A stretch of 64,000 nucleotides of DNA, from assembly GCF_042140125.1 (NCBI RefSeq), contig NZ_CP159473.1; one strand, written 5' to 3'. The stretch is from Rhodophyticola sp017644125. GTDB lineage: Bacteria > Pseudomonadota > Alphaproteobacteria > Rhodobacterales > Rhodobacteraceae. Positions 8,486-16,903 of this stretch are shown here, in pieces (positions within the stretch are counted from its first letter, which is position 1; each line of letters opens with the position of its first letter). Made by a program: the position numbers and the translations under genes. The notes under the pieces are model-generated. The model was not told the origin of the DNA. It was given only the letters and a program-made list of their open reading frames with translations, and ran no database searches.

Positions 8486-8707
8486 ATGACGGATCAACGC
8501 GACAAGGAGCGGCAGCGCGTCGGCCAGATCAGGCTGGCCGCGATCGTCATGGCCGCAACCATGGTTCTCTGGATGGGCGCTCAGTTTCTGGGCGGCCAGT
8601 TGGGTTTGCCGGTGCGCTATGTGTTTCTGTTCGACCTTGCGGCAATCGCGGCACTGGTCTGGGCGCTTTTTGTGACGTATCAGGTGTGGAAATCGCGGCG
8701 CGGCTAG
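8486..8707 (+). CDS. DUF5337-like small membrane protein
   Basis: A 73-residue protein (from MTDQRDKERQRVGQ) with a basic/acidic N-terminus and two TM helices separated by a short Gly-rich turn (LGGQLGLPVRY), ending in WKSRRG. I recall this architecture as a DUF5337 family found inside Rhodobacteraceae nuo clusters. An in-frame ATG at 8459 would add nine residues; neither start has a strong ribosome site. It may be a supernumerary membrane-arm subunit or assembly factor; this is inferred from position only. Confidence 0.7.
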   Translation: MTDQRDKERQRVGQIRLAAIVMAATMVLWMGAQFLGGQLGLPVRYVFLFDLAAIAALVWALFVTYQVWKSRRG

Positions 8708-8739
8708 GCTTCGTGCCGCTGAACGGTAAGGGTTGAGAC

Positions 8740-10029
8740 ATGTTGCAGGACAAAGACCGGATTTTCACCAATCTCTACGGGATGCATGACCGGACCCTTG
8801 CGGGGGCCAAGGCGCGCGGCCATTGGGACGGCACCGACAAGCTTGTGCAGCGGGGCCGGGACAGCATTGTCGAGACCATGAAAGCCTCCGGTCTGCGCGG
8901 CCGGGGCGGGGCGGGCTTTCCCACCGGCCTGAAATGGTCCTTCATGCCCAAGGAAAGCGACGGGCGTCCGTCCTATCTGGTTGTGAATGCAGACGAATCC
9001 GAGCCCGGGACCTGCAAGGACCGGGAAATCATGCGCAATGACCCCCACACCCTGATCGAGGGCTGCCTGATCGCGTCTTTCGCGATGAATGCGCATGTCA
9101 GCTATATCTATATCCGCGGCGAGTATATCCGCGAGCGCGAGGCGCTGCAGGCCGCGATCGACGAGTGCTACGACAACGGCCTGCTCGGCAAGAACGCCGC
9201 CGGGTCGGGCTGGGATTTCGACCTCTATCTCGCCCATGGGGCAGGGGCCTATATCTGCGGCGAGGAAACCGCGCTTCTGGAAAGCCTTGAGGGCAAGAAG
9301 GGCATGCCGCGGATGAAGCCGCCATTTCCGGCCGGTGCCGGGCTTTACGGCTGCCCGACCACGGTGAACAATGTGGAATCCATCGCCGTGGTGCCGACGA
9401 TCCTGCGCCGCGGTGCGGATTGGTTCGCGGGCTTCGGACGACCGAACAACGCGGGCACCAAGCTTTTCGCCATCTCGGGCCATGTGAACAACCCCTGCGT
9501 CGTCGAGGAAGAGATGTCGATCCCGTTCGACGAGCTGATCGACCGCCATTGCGGCGGCATCCGCGGCGGATGGGACAATCTCAAGGCGGTGATCCCCGGC
9601 GGCTCGTCCGTGCCGTGCCTGCCCGGCGAGATGATGCGCAAGGACGCGATCATGGATTTCGACTGGCTGCGCGAACAGCGCTCGGGCCTTGGCACCGCCG
9701 CGGTGATCGTGATGGATAACTCCACCGACATCATCAAGGCGATCTGGCGGCTGTCGAAATTCTACAAGCATGAAAGCTGCGGCCAGTGCACGCCCTGCCG
9801 CGAAGGCACGGGCTGGATGATGCGGGTGATGGACCGGCTGGTGAAGGGCGAGGCGGAGATCGAGGAGATCGACATGCTGCTTGACGTCACCAAGCAGGTC
9901 GAGGGCCATACGATCTGCGCGCTTGGCGACGCGGCGGCCTGGCCGATCCAAGGTCTGATCCGCCATTTCCGGGACGAGATCGAGGACCGGATCAGACACA
10001 AGCGCGGCGGCGCGATCGCGGCGGAGTAG
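8740..10029 (+). CDS. nuoF: NADH-quinone oxidoreductase subunit F
   Basis: The 429-residue 51-kDa subunit oxidises NADH with FMN and carries [4Fe-4S] cluster N3. Visible motifs are GLRGRGGAGFPTG (NADH/FMN glycine loop, about residues 52-64), GAGAYICGEETALLESLEG (FMN site, about 165-183), the cluster motif ESCGQCTPCREG near 345-360 and the fourth Cys in HTICALGD near 394. Start ATG 8740 follows AAGGG. The next core subunit gene (nuoG) is 2.5 kb away, separated by four non-core genes. Confidence 0.97.
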   Translation: MLQDKDRIFTNLYGMHDRTLAGAKARGHWDGTDKLVQRGRDSIVETMKASGLRGRGGAGFPTGLKWSFMPKESDGRPSYLVVNADESEPGTCKDREIMRNDPHTLIEGCLIASFAMNAHVSYIYIRGEYIREREALQAAIDECYDNGLLGKNAAGSGWDFDLYLAHGAGAYICGEETALLESLEGKKGMPRMKPPFPAGAGLYGCPTTVNNVESIAVVPTILRRGADWFAGFGRPNNAGTKLFAISGHVNNPCVVEEEMSIPFDELIDRHCGGIRGGWDNLKAVIPGGSSVPCLPGEMMRKDAIMDFDWLREQRSGLGTAAVIVMDNSTDIIKAIWRLSKFYKHESCGQCTPCREGTGWMMRVMDRLVKGEAEIEEIDMLLDVTKQVEGHTICALGDAAAWPIQGLIRHFRDEIEDRIRHKRGGAIAAE

Positions 10030-10279
10030 GGTCCGGAGAGACCCCTTGGGGACAGGACCTGCCCGGGGAGCGCGTCACCCGAAGGCGTGGGTCCCGAAGG
10101 ATGCCGGCGGCGTTGCCGGACCGCCCTGCGAAGCGAAGTCCTCCGCGGCATCTTCCACGCGGTCGCCTGTCGCCCGCGCCGTCAGAGGGTTGAGGCCCGG
10201 CCGGGCGGCGGGCAGACTGCGCGGCGAACGGATTCGAGAGAGCGGAGAACGGGATGACGGCAGGGCGGGCAGGCAGCAG

Positions 10280-10996
10280 ATGAATATCCGGAAATACCGA
10301 TTCGCCGGAGAGGACATCCGCGCCGACATCCGCGACCGCATCGGGTACGACGGCCCGCTTCTGGACATCTACGCCGCGCACGACGGCACGGTCGTCAACA
10401 AGTGGCACCACTACCTTCCGCTCTACGACCGCTATTTCGCGCGGTTCCGCGGCACAGCGGTGCGGTTTCTCGAAATCGGCGTCTCCAAGGGCGGCAGCCT
10501 GGAGATGTGGCGCGACTATTTCGGGCCCGACGCGCAAATCACCGGCATCGACATCGACCCCGCCTGCGCGCAGTACGACGGCCACGCCGCCCGGGTGCGC
10601 ATCGGCAGCCAGGACGATCCGGCCTTCCTGGCGCGGGTGGTGGACGAGATGGGCGGCCTCGACCTTGTCCTCGACGACGGCAGCCACCGCATGGAGCATA
10701 TCGAGACGTCGCTGCGGACGCTCTTCCCGAGCCTCGCGCCGGACGGCGTATATGCCATCGAGGATCTGCACACCGCCTACTGGCGGCGCTACGGCGGCGG
10801 CTTCGGCAACCGGGCGAACTTCTTCAACACCGTGCGGTCCATGATCGACCGGATGCACCGCTGGTATCACGACCACGAAGCGCAGACCGTTGACATCGGC
10901 GCCCCGGTCGGTGGCATCCACATCCACGACAGCTTCGTCGTGCTCGACCGCGGCTTGGACGCGCCGCCCGTCCACTCCAAGATCGGCACCGCTTGA
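10280..10996 (+). CDS. SAM-dependent class I methyltransferase inserted between nuoF and nuoG
   Basis: A 238-residue protein with Rossmann-type SAM motifs FLEIGVSKGGSLEMW (motif I) and ITGIDIDP (motif II), then LVLDDGSHRMEHI, the layout of the macrocin/mycinamicin sugar O-methyltransferase and cephalosporin-hydroxylase-like families. Its codon choice is unlike the nuo genes: by my count 24 GAC against 2 GAT for Asp and 12 CAC against 1 CAT for His. The 250 bases before it hold no gene and no clear ribosome site. Both facts suggest a later insertion. The substrate is unknown; a sugar or small-molecule hydroxyl is the family norm. Confidence 0.8.
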   Translation: MNIRKYRFAGEDIRADIRDRIGYDGPLLDIYAAHDGTVVNKWHHYLPLYDRYFARFRGTAVRFLEIGVSKGGSLEMWRDYFGPDAQITGIDIDPACAQYDGHAARVRIGSQDDPAFLARVVDEMGGLDLVLDDGSHRMEHIETSLRTLFPSLAPDGVYAIEDLHTAYWRRYGGGFGNRANFFNTVRSMIDRMHRWYHDHEAQTVDIGAPVGGIHIHDSFVVLDRGLDAPPVHSKIGTA

Positions 10997-11045
10997 TTGA
11001 CGTACCCGCGCGGGGCACCCTCGCGCCGACCGGAAGGAGACTGCG

Positions 11046-11531
11046 ATGCACCTGGCCCAACTCAACGTCGGCCGCCTCGTCGCGCCTACGGATGACCCGC
11101 GCGTGGCGGAGTTCATGGCGGCCCTCGACAAGGTCAACGGGATCGGCAAACGCTCCCCCGGGTTTGTCTGGATGATGGAAGGCTCGGGCGAGCCCGGCAC
11201 CGGCAACACCGAGAACTCCATCGGCGACGACCCGCAATTCGTGGCCAATCTCACGGTCTGGGAAAGCATCGCGGATCTGGAGCATTTCGTCTGGAACACC
11301 GTGCACCGGCGGTTCTACGAACGCCGGCAGGAGTGGTTCGAGGTTCTGGGGGAGATGCATTTCGTGATGTGGTGGGTGCCCATCGGCCATCGCCCCGCAT
11401 TGTCGGAGGCGCTGGCGCGGCTGGAACATCTGCGCAGCCATGGGGCCGGCAGCCATGCCTTTGACTGGGCATGGCTGGAGGAGGCGGAGCTGTGGAAGCG
11501 CCATGCCTGCAGCCCGGCGGCTGCGGAATGA
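11046..11531 (+). CDS. DUF3291 domain protein
   Basis: A 161-residue soluble protein of the DUF3291 type (dimeric alpha/beta-barrel, monooxygenase/heme-degrading-like fold). The recognisable parts are MHLAQLNVGRLVAP at the N-terminus, FVWMMEGSG in the middle, the Trp/His-rich VWESIADLEHFVWNTVHRRF, and HFVMWWVPIGHRP. AAGGAG at about 11033-11038 supports ATG 11046. The stop overlaps the next gene's ATG (ATGA, 11528-11531). Biochemical activity of this family is not established; it may bind a small aromatic or haem-like ligand. Confidence 0.8.
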   Translation: MHLAQLNVGRLVAPTDDPRVAEFMAALDKVNGIGKRSPGFVWMMEGSGEPGTGNTENSIGDDPQFVANLTVWESIADLEHFVWNTVHRRFYERRQEWFEVLGEMHFVMWWVPIGHRPALSEALARLEHLRSHGAGSHAFDWAWLEEAELWKRHACSPAAAE

Positions 11532-11902
11532 AAAAGCGGGCGCTGCTGGCAGCGCTGCTCGCCTTGTCCGCCTGCGCGGCCGACACAGGTGTCGCGGTCG
11601 AGACATCGGCCGGGGCGCTGCTGGTTCGCCCGGATCCGGAAATGACGCGCTATCAGCCGGTGCCGGATGCACCGGCGGGCGGCGCGATCCAGCCCTTTCC
11701 GGAGTTCGGCGCGCTGGTAGTGACCCGCCCCGATGGCAGCGGGCTGCCGCTTGCCGCGCGCGAGGCGGCGCTTGAGGCGCTGACGATCTATTGCGGCCAG
11801 CGCGGTCAGGTGGTGCCGATTGCCGATTTTTCCTATCGCGGACGCCCGGATGGAAGTTCGACCTGGAGCGCGGCCCCCTGTTCCGAGGGCCCCGCAGGCT
11901 AG
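11528..11902 (+). CDS. Small lipoprotein within the nuo cluster
   Basis: A 124-residue product with a signal peptide MKKRALLAALLALSAC; the LSAC lipobox predicts Cys16 lipidation and membrane anchoring in the periplasm. The mature part is hydrophilic with two further Cys near the C-terminus (IYCGQRG and APCSEG), which could form a disulfide. I recognise no family. It is translationally coupled to the DUF3291 gene through ATGA. The location suggests a periplasmic-side partner of complex I, but this is inference. Confidence 0.75.
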   Translation: MKKRALLAALLALSACAADTGVAVETSAGALLVRPDPEMTRYQPVPDAPAGGAIQPFPEFGALVVTRPDGSGLPLAAREAALEALTIYCGQRGQVVPIADFSYRGRPDGSSTWSAAPCSEGPAG

Positions 11903-12010
11903 CTGTTCCGGCGGGAAACCACCCATGCAGACGGGCTGTTATTGAATATCAGAGCCCGATCGGTCCAGATCCGACCCCGAGGCGGATCGAGTTCTGAACA
12001 GGAAAAAGAC

Positions 12011-12442
12011 ATGAGACATTATGCGAAGGTGCTGGCGGGCTGCATACTGGTGGCGGGCTTCGGCGTGCTGACGACGGTGGCGATGGCGCAGGCGGATCGC
12101 TGGCAGGCGCTGCGCGACGACCCCGAGATCGCCAACGGCGTGCTGGTGGCCGCCATCGGGCGGATGATCGAGGACAATTGCGCCGATATCGAGCGGCGCC
12201 GGGCGCCCGCGCGGCTGGCGGCGATCCCGCTGTTCAACCGCGCCATCTCGCTTGGCTATTCCCGTAGCGAGATTGCAGCCTATATTGATGATGACGCCGA
12301 AAAGGAGCGGGTGCGGGCCCTGGCCCGGCGCTGGCTTGAACAACGCGGCGCGTCGGAGGCCGTGCCCGAGACCATCTGTCAGGTGGGGCGCGACGAAATT
12401 TCCGCCGGTTCTACAATTGGCAGATTGCTCAGAGAGGGGTAG
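12011..12442 (+). CDS. DUF5333-like exported small protein
   Basis: A 143-residue protein starting MRHYAKVLAGCILVAGFGVLTTVAMAQA, a typical Sec signal peptide with cleavage expected after AMAQA. The mature domain is helical and has two Cys (EDNCADIERRR and ETICQVG), plausibly a disulfide. I recall this as the DUF5333 family that sits next to nuoG in Rhodobacteraceae. AGGAAAA precedes ATG 12011. It may be a periplasmic accessory of complex I; no activity is known. Confidence 0.7.
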   Translation: MRHYAKVLAGCILVAGFGVLTTVAMAQADRWQALRDDPEIANGVLVAAIGRMIEDNCADIERRRAPARLAAIPLFNRAISLGYSRSEIAAYIDDDAEKERVRALARRWLEQRGASEAVPETICQVGRDEISAGSTIGRLLREG

Positions 12443-12507
12443 AAGCGGTCAAACGGACACCGCCGGGGCGGATCAGACCCGCCTTCGGCCAGTGAAGGAC
12501 CGCATAT

Positions 12508-14529
12508 ATGAGCGACCTGCGCACGATTGTCATTGACGGCAAGGAAATCGATGTGGATCCGGCGATAACGCTGATCCAGGCCTGTGAGCAGGCCGATATC
12601 GAGATCCCACGGTTTTGCTATCACGAACGCCTGTCGATTGCCGGCAATTGCCGGATGTGTCTGGTGGAGGTCGTGGGCGGGCCGCCGAAACCCGCCGCCT
12701 CCTGCGCCATGCAGGTGAAGGATCTGCGTCCCGGACCCGAGGGGCAGCCGCCGGTCATCAAGACGAACTCCCCCATGGTCAAGAAGGCCCGCGAAGGGGT
12801 GATGGAGTTCCTGCTGATCAACCATCCGCTGGATTGCCCGATCTGCGATCAGGGCGGCGAGTGCGACCTTCAGGATCAGGCCATGGCCTATGGTGTGGAT
12901 TTCTCCCGCTACCGGGAGCCGAAGCGGGCCGTGGACAACATGGATCTGGGGCCGCTGGTGGGCACCCACATGACGCGCTGCATTTCCTGCACACGCTGCG
13001 TGCGGTTCATCACCGAAGTGGCGGGCATTCCCGAACTGGGCCAGACCGGCCGCGGCGAAGACAGCGAGATCACCAGCTATCTCGGCGCGACGCTCGACAG
13101 CGAGATGCAGGGCAATATCGTCGATCTCTGCCCGGTCGGTGCGCTGACATCCAAGCCTTATGCCTTCACCGCCCGGCCGTGGGAGCTGACCAAGACCGAA
13201 TCCATCGACGTGATGGATGCGCTTGGCAGCAATATCCGCGTGGATACCAAGGGCCGGGAGGTCATGCGGATCCTGCCACGCAACCATGACGGCGTGAACG
13301 AGGAATGGCTGAGCGACAAGTCGCGCTACGTCTGGGACGGGCTGCGCCGCCAGCGGCTCGACAAGCCCTATATCCGCGAAAACGGCAAATTGCGCCCGGC
13401 ATCCTGGGGCGAGGCGCTTGCAAAGACTGCGGCGGCGATCACGGGCGCGACCAAGCTGGCCGGTCTGGTCGGCGATCTGGCCCCGACCGAGGCGGCCTAT
13501 GCACTGAAACAGCTGGTCGAGGGGCAGGGCGGATCGGTCGAATGTCGCACCGATGGCGCGAAACTGCCCGCCGGCAACCGCTCCGCCTATGTGGGGACGG
13601 CATCCATCGAGGATATCGACGACGCGAAATCGATTTTGCTGATCGGGACGAACCCCCGGGCCGAGGCGCCGGTTCTGAACGCGCGGATCCGCAAGGCCTG
13701 GCTGCGCGGCGCGCAGGTCGGCCTGATCGGTGAAGCGGTCGATCTGACCTACGACGTGACGCATCTGGGCCCCGGTGGTGCGGCGCTGGCGAAACTGGCG
13801 GCGATGGATCATTCCGACAAGCATGGCGTCCCGGGCGTGGTGATCGTGGGGCAGGGCGCGCTGCGGCGTTCCGATGGCGCGGCGGTTCTGGCCACGGCGA
13901 TGCGGCTTGCCGAAGCCGCGCAATCGAAGCTTCTGATCCTGCACACGGCCGCATCCCGCGTGGGCGCGATGGATGCAGGCGCCGTGACCGAGGGAGGAAT
14001 CGATGCCGCCCTCGAAGGAGCCGATGTGGTCTATAATCTGGGGGCCGACGAGATCGAACTGCCCGAGGGGCCGTTCGTCATCTATCAGGGCAGCCATGGG
14101 GACCGGGGCGCGCACCGCGCCGACGTGATCCTGCCCGCCGCGGCCTATACCGAGGAGCAGGGGCTGTTCGTGAACACCGAGGGCCGCCCGCAACTGGCGC
14201 TGCGCGCCGGGTTCGCGCCCGGCGAGGCCAAGGAGAACTGGGCCATCCTGCGCGCACTGTCGGCGGAGATTGGCGCGACCCTGCCCTATGACAGCCTTGC
14301 GGCGCTGCGTCAGGCGATGGTCGCCGAGGCGCCGCAGCTTGCAACCATCGACGAGGTGCCGGAAAACGACTGGCAGCCGCTGGATGCCGCGAAGCCGGAC
14401 GATGGCGATTTCCGCAACGCGATCGCCGATCATTACCTGACCAACCCGATCACGCGGGCCAGCCTGCTCATGGCGGAGCTGAGCGCCAATGCGAAGGCCC
14501 GCCGCGCCACCCCCATCGCGGCGGAGTAA
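12508..14529 (+). CDS. nuoG: NADH-quinone oxidoreductase subunit G
   Basis: The 673-residue 75-kDa-type subunit carries the electron wire of the NADH module. N-terminal ferredoxin motif: FCYHERLSIAGNCRMCLVEV ([2Fe-2S] N1b). Then HPLDCPICDQGGECDLQDQ (N5/N4 region) and CISCTRCVRF, with DLCPVGALTSKP completing the [4Fe-4S] sites. The C-terminal half is molybdopterin-oxidoreductase-like but without cofactor, as usual for NuoG. AAGGA precedes ATG 12508. The tail PIAAE echoes the end of NuoF (AIAAE). Confidence 0.97.
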   Translation: MSDLRTIVIDGKEIDVDPAITLIQACEQADIEIPRFCYHERLSIAGNCRMCLVEVVGGPPKPAASCAMQVKDLRPGPEGQPPVIKTNSPMVKKAREGVMEFLLINHPLDCPICDQGGECDLQDQAMAYGVDFSRYREPKRAVDNMDLGPLVGTHMTRCISCTRCVRFITEVAGIPELGQTGRGEDSEITSYLGATLDSEMQGNIVDLCPVGALTSKPYAFTARPWELTKTESIDVMDALGSNIRVDTKGREVMRILPRNHDGVNEEWLSDKSRYVWDGLRRQRLDKPYIRENGKLRPASWGEALAKTAAAITGATKLAGLVGDLAPTEAAYALKQLVEGQGGSVECRTDGAKLPAGNRSAYVGTASIEDIDDAKSILLIGTNPRAEAPVLNARIRKAWLRGAQVGLIGEAVDLTYDVTHLGPGGAALAKLAAMDHSDKHGVPGVVIVGQGALRRSDGAAVLATAMRLAEAAQSKLLILHTAASRVGAMDAGAVTEGGIDAALEGADVVYNLGADEIELPEGPFVIYQGSHGDRGAHRADVILPAAAYTEEQGLFVNTEGRPQLALRAGFAPGEAKENWAILRALSAEIGATLPYDSLAALRQAMVAEAPQLATIDEVPENDWQPLDAAKPDDGDFRNAIADHYLTNPITRASLLMAELSANAKARRATPIAAE

Positions 14530-14537
14530 GGCGCGAC

Positions 14538-14945
14538 ATGCGCGTTCCGGGCCGCATGCCTTTGATCGCGGGCGTCGTCTGCCTTTCGGCCCTTGCGGCC
14601 TGCGCGGGCGGGCCGCCGGTGGACAGCCCGAACCGGGCTGCGTTCTACGATGGTGTGGAAACCCGACTTCTGGACGATGATCTGGTCAATTTCCGGGTGC
14701 AGATGACGGGACTGGCCACCCGCGCGGATGTAGAGGATTATGCCAAATGCGCCGCGTCGCAATATGCGCTGATCCGCGGTTATGGTTTTGCGCGACATGT
14801 CCGCTCTAATGTGCAGGAAGAGGGTGGCGTTTGGCGCGGAGATGCGGTTTACACCATCTCACCGGCGCTCCCGCGAGGGTTGCAGACGTTAGACGCCGAA
14901 GTGGTGGCTGCGGCCTGCGCCGAGCAAGGTATACCGACCGTGTGA
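14538..14945 (+). CDS. Second small lipoprotein in the nuo cluster
   Basis: A 135-residue protein with signal peptide MRVPGRMPLIAGVVCLSALAAC; LAAC is a lipobox, predicting lipid anchoring at the Cys. The mature region has two more Cys (AKCAASQY and AAACAEQ) and no recognised domain. It starts eight bases after nuoG and stops six bases before nuoH, so it is embedded in the transcript. With the other lipoprotein it suggests membrane-tethered periplasmic factors travelling with complex I; unproven. Confidence 0.75.
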   Translation: MRVPGRMPLIAGVVCLSALAACAGGPPVDSPNRAAFYDGVETRLLDDDLVNFRVQMTGLATRADVEDYAKCAASQYALIRGYGFARHVRSNVQEEGGVWRGDAVYTISPALPRGLQTLDAEVVAAACAEQGIPTV

Positions 14946-14951
14946 GGACGA

Positions 14952-15989
14952 ATGGACGGCTTCTTTTCAACCACTCCCGGCATCGCGCTGATCATGGCGG
15001 CGCAAAGCCTGCTGGTCATCGGTTTCGTGATGATCTCGCTTCTGTTTCTGGTCTATGGCGACCGCAAGATCTGGGCCGCGGTCCAGATGCGCCGCGGCCC
15101 CAACGTGGTGGGCGCCTTTGGCCTGCTGCAAACCGTGGCAGATGCGCTGAAATACGTGGTCAAGGAAGTCGTGGTTCCCGCCGGCGCGGACAAGCCGGTC
15201 TTCATGCTGGCGCCCTTGACCAGTTTCGTTCTGGCGATGGTGGCCTGGGCCGTCATTCCGTTCAACGACACATGGGTTCTGGCGGATCTGAACATCGCCA
15301 TTCTCTATGTCTTCGCGATTTCCTCGCTGGAGGTTTACGGCGTGATCATGGGGGGCTGGGCCAGCAACTCGAAATACCCGTTCCTAGGCAGTCTGCGCTC
15401 GGCCGCGCAGATGATCTCCTACGAGGTGTCGATCGGGCTGATCATCATCGGTGTGATCATCACCACCGGCAGCATGAATTTCGGCGATATCGTCCGCGCG
15501 CAGGATGGCGATCTGGGCCTGTTCAACTGGTACTGGCTGCCGCATCTGCCGATGGTGTTCCTGTTCTTCATCAGCACGCTGGCTGAAACGAACCGCCCGC
15601 CCTTCGATCTGCCGGAGGCGGAATCGGAACTGGTGGCGGGCTATCAGGTGGAGTATTCCTCGACGCCGTTCCTGTTGTTCATGGCCGGCGAGTACATCGC
15701 CATCTTCCTGATGTGCGCGCTGATTTCGCTGCTGTTCTTCGGCGGCTGGCTGTCGCCGATCCCGGGGCTGCCGGACGGGGCGTTCTGGATGATCCTGAAG
15801 ATGAGCTTCTTCTTCTTCCTGTTCGCGATGGTGAAGGCGATCACCCCGCGTTATCGCTATGACCAACTGATGCGGCTTGGCTGGAAGGTCTTCCTGCCGA
15901 TGTCACTCGCCTGGGTTGTAATCGTGTCTTTCTTGGCGAAATTCGAACTCTTTGGCGGCGCCTATGCCCGTTGGGCGATTGGAGGCTGA
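14952..15989 (+). CDS. nuoH: NADH-quinone oxidoreductase subunit H
   Basis: The 345-residue, about eight-TM subunit joins the peripheral and membrane arms and helps form the quinone channel. Family signatures: DRKIWAAVQMRRGPNVVG near residues 37-54, GGWASNSKYPFLGSLRSAAQ in the middle, and AETNRPPFDLPEAESELV, the conserved acidic loop. Length is standard. It is followed after two bases by nuoI. Confidence 0.97.
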   Translation: MDGFFSTTPGIALIMAAQSLLVIGFVMISLLFLVYGDRKIWAAVQMRRGPNVVGAFGLLQTVADALKYVVKEVVVPAGADKPVFMLAPLTSFVLAMVAWAVIPFNDTWVLADLNIAILYVFAISSLEVYGVIMGGWASNSKYPFLGSLRSAAQMISYEVSIGLIIIGVIITTGSMNFGDIVRAQDGDLGLFNWYWLPHLPMVFLFFISTLAETNRPPFDLPEAESELVAGYQVEYSSTPFLLFMAGEYIAIFLMCALISLLFFGGWLSPIPGLPDGAFWMILKMSFFFFLFAMVKAITPRYRYDQLMRLGWKVFLPMSLAWVVIVSFLAKFELFGGAYARWAIGG

Positions 15990-15991
15990 CG

Positions 15992-16486
15992 ATGACACAG
16001 ATCGACTATACCCGTGCGGCCAAGTACTTCCTGCTGGCCGATTTCTTCCAGGGTTTCAAACTGGGGATGAAGTATTTCTTCGCCCCCAAGTCCACGGTGA
16101 ACTATCCCCATGAAAAGGGCCCGCTAAGCCCCCGTTTTCGCGGTGAACATGCGCTGCGGCGCTATCCCAACGGCGAGGAGCGATGCATCGCGTGCAAGCT
16201 GTGCGAGGCAATCTGCCCCGCGCAGGCCATCACCATCGACGCGGAGCCGCGCGAAGACGGCTCCCGCCGGACCACGCGCTACGATATCGACATGACGAAA
16301 TGCATCTATTGCGGCTTCTGCCAGGAGGCCTGCCCGGTGGATGCAATCGTCGAGGGGCCGAATTTCGAATTCGCCACCGAAACCCGCGAAGAGCTGTTCT
16401 ACGACAAGGCCAAGCTTCTGGAAAACGGCGAGCGCTGGGAGGCGGAGATCGCCCGTAACCTTGAAATGGACGCGCCCTACCGATGA
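15992..16486 (+). CDS. nuoI: NADH-quinone oxidoreductase subunit I
   Basis: The 164-residue ferredoxin-like subunit carries clusters N6a and N6b. Two 8Fe-type motifs are visible: CIACKLCEAICPAQAI and CIYCGFCQEACPVDAI. GGAGG at 15981-15985 supports ATG 15992. The stop overlaps the next gene as ATGA at 16483-16486, so the following non-nuo gene is translationally coupled to it. Confidence 0.97.
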   Translation: MTQIDYTRAAKYFLLADFFQGFKLGMKYFFAPKSTVNYPHEKGPLSPRFRGEHALRRYPNGEERCIACKLCEAICPAQAITIDAEPREDGSRRTTRYDIDMTKCIYCGFCQEACPVDAIVEGPNFEFATETREELFYDKAKLLENGERWEAEIARNLEMDAPYR

Positions 16487-16896
16487 GTGACACCCCCCAG
16501 AACCCGTTCGAGGCGATGTTCGCCCAGACCCAGCAAATGGCCCAGGAATGGGTCAAGACCGTGAATCCGGCGATGGCCAATTTCACGGCGCAGGGGTTTG
16601 ACAAGATATGGCCGACGATCCCGTCGGAAGTGCTAGAGGCGTTCTGGGGAAAGCAGTTCAACCCTGACGGCCTGGACGCGAAAACCCGGCTTCTGCTGAC
16701 GCTTCAGGGCCTCACCATTCAGGGCGCGGTGGCCGAGCCGCAGATCCGCCTGACCGTGCGCCACGCGGTGGAGGCGGGGGCCACCAAGCAGGAGATCGCC
16801 GAGACGATCGGCCAGGCCGCGGTCTTTGCTGGTGTGCCGGCCATGAACAAGGCGATGGAACTGGCCAAGGCCGTCATCGACGAGGCTGAGGAGTAG
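16483..16896 (+). CDS. Carboxymuconolactone-decarboxylase-like protein between nuoI and nuoJ
   Basis: A 137-residue protein. Residues ~63-135 (LDAKTRLLLTLQGLTIQG, then LTVRHAVEAGATKQEIAETI and GVPAMNKAMELAKAV) match the all-helical CMD/AhpD-like fold. The first ~60 residues are amphipathic and phasin-like (NPFEAMFAQTQQMAQEWV). The protein contains no Cys at all, so it cannot be an AhpD-type thiol peroxidase and resembles the PcaC-type branch. Coupling to nuoI by ATGA makes stoichiometric production with complex I plausible. Function unknown. Confidence 0.8.
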   Translation: MSDTPQNPFEAMFAQTQQMAQEWVKTVNPAMANFTAQGFDKIWPTIPSEVLEAFWGKQFNPDGLDAKTRLLLTLQGLTIQGAVAEPQIRLTVRHAVEAGATKQEIAETIGQAAVFAGVPAMNKAMELAKAVIDEAEE

Positions 16897-16903
16897 CCGC
16901 GGA

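Noticed and set aside
10046..10279. N-terminal extension of the methyltransferase by 78 residues
   Set aside because: The extension is Arg/Gly/Ala low complexity with no family match; the domain begins at MNIRKYRF.
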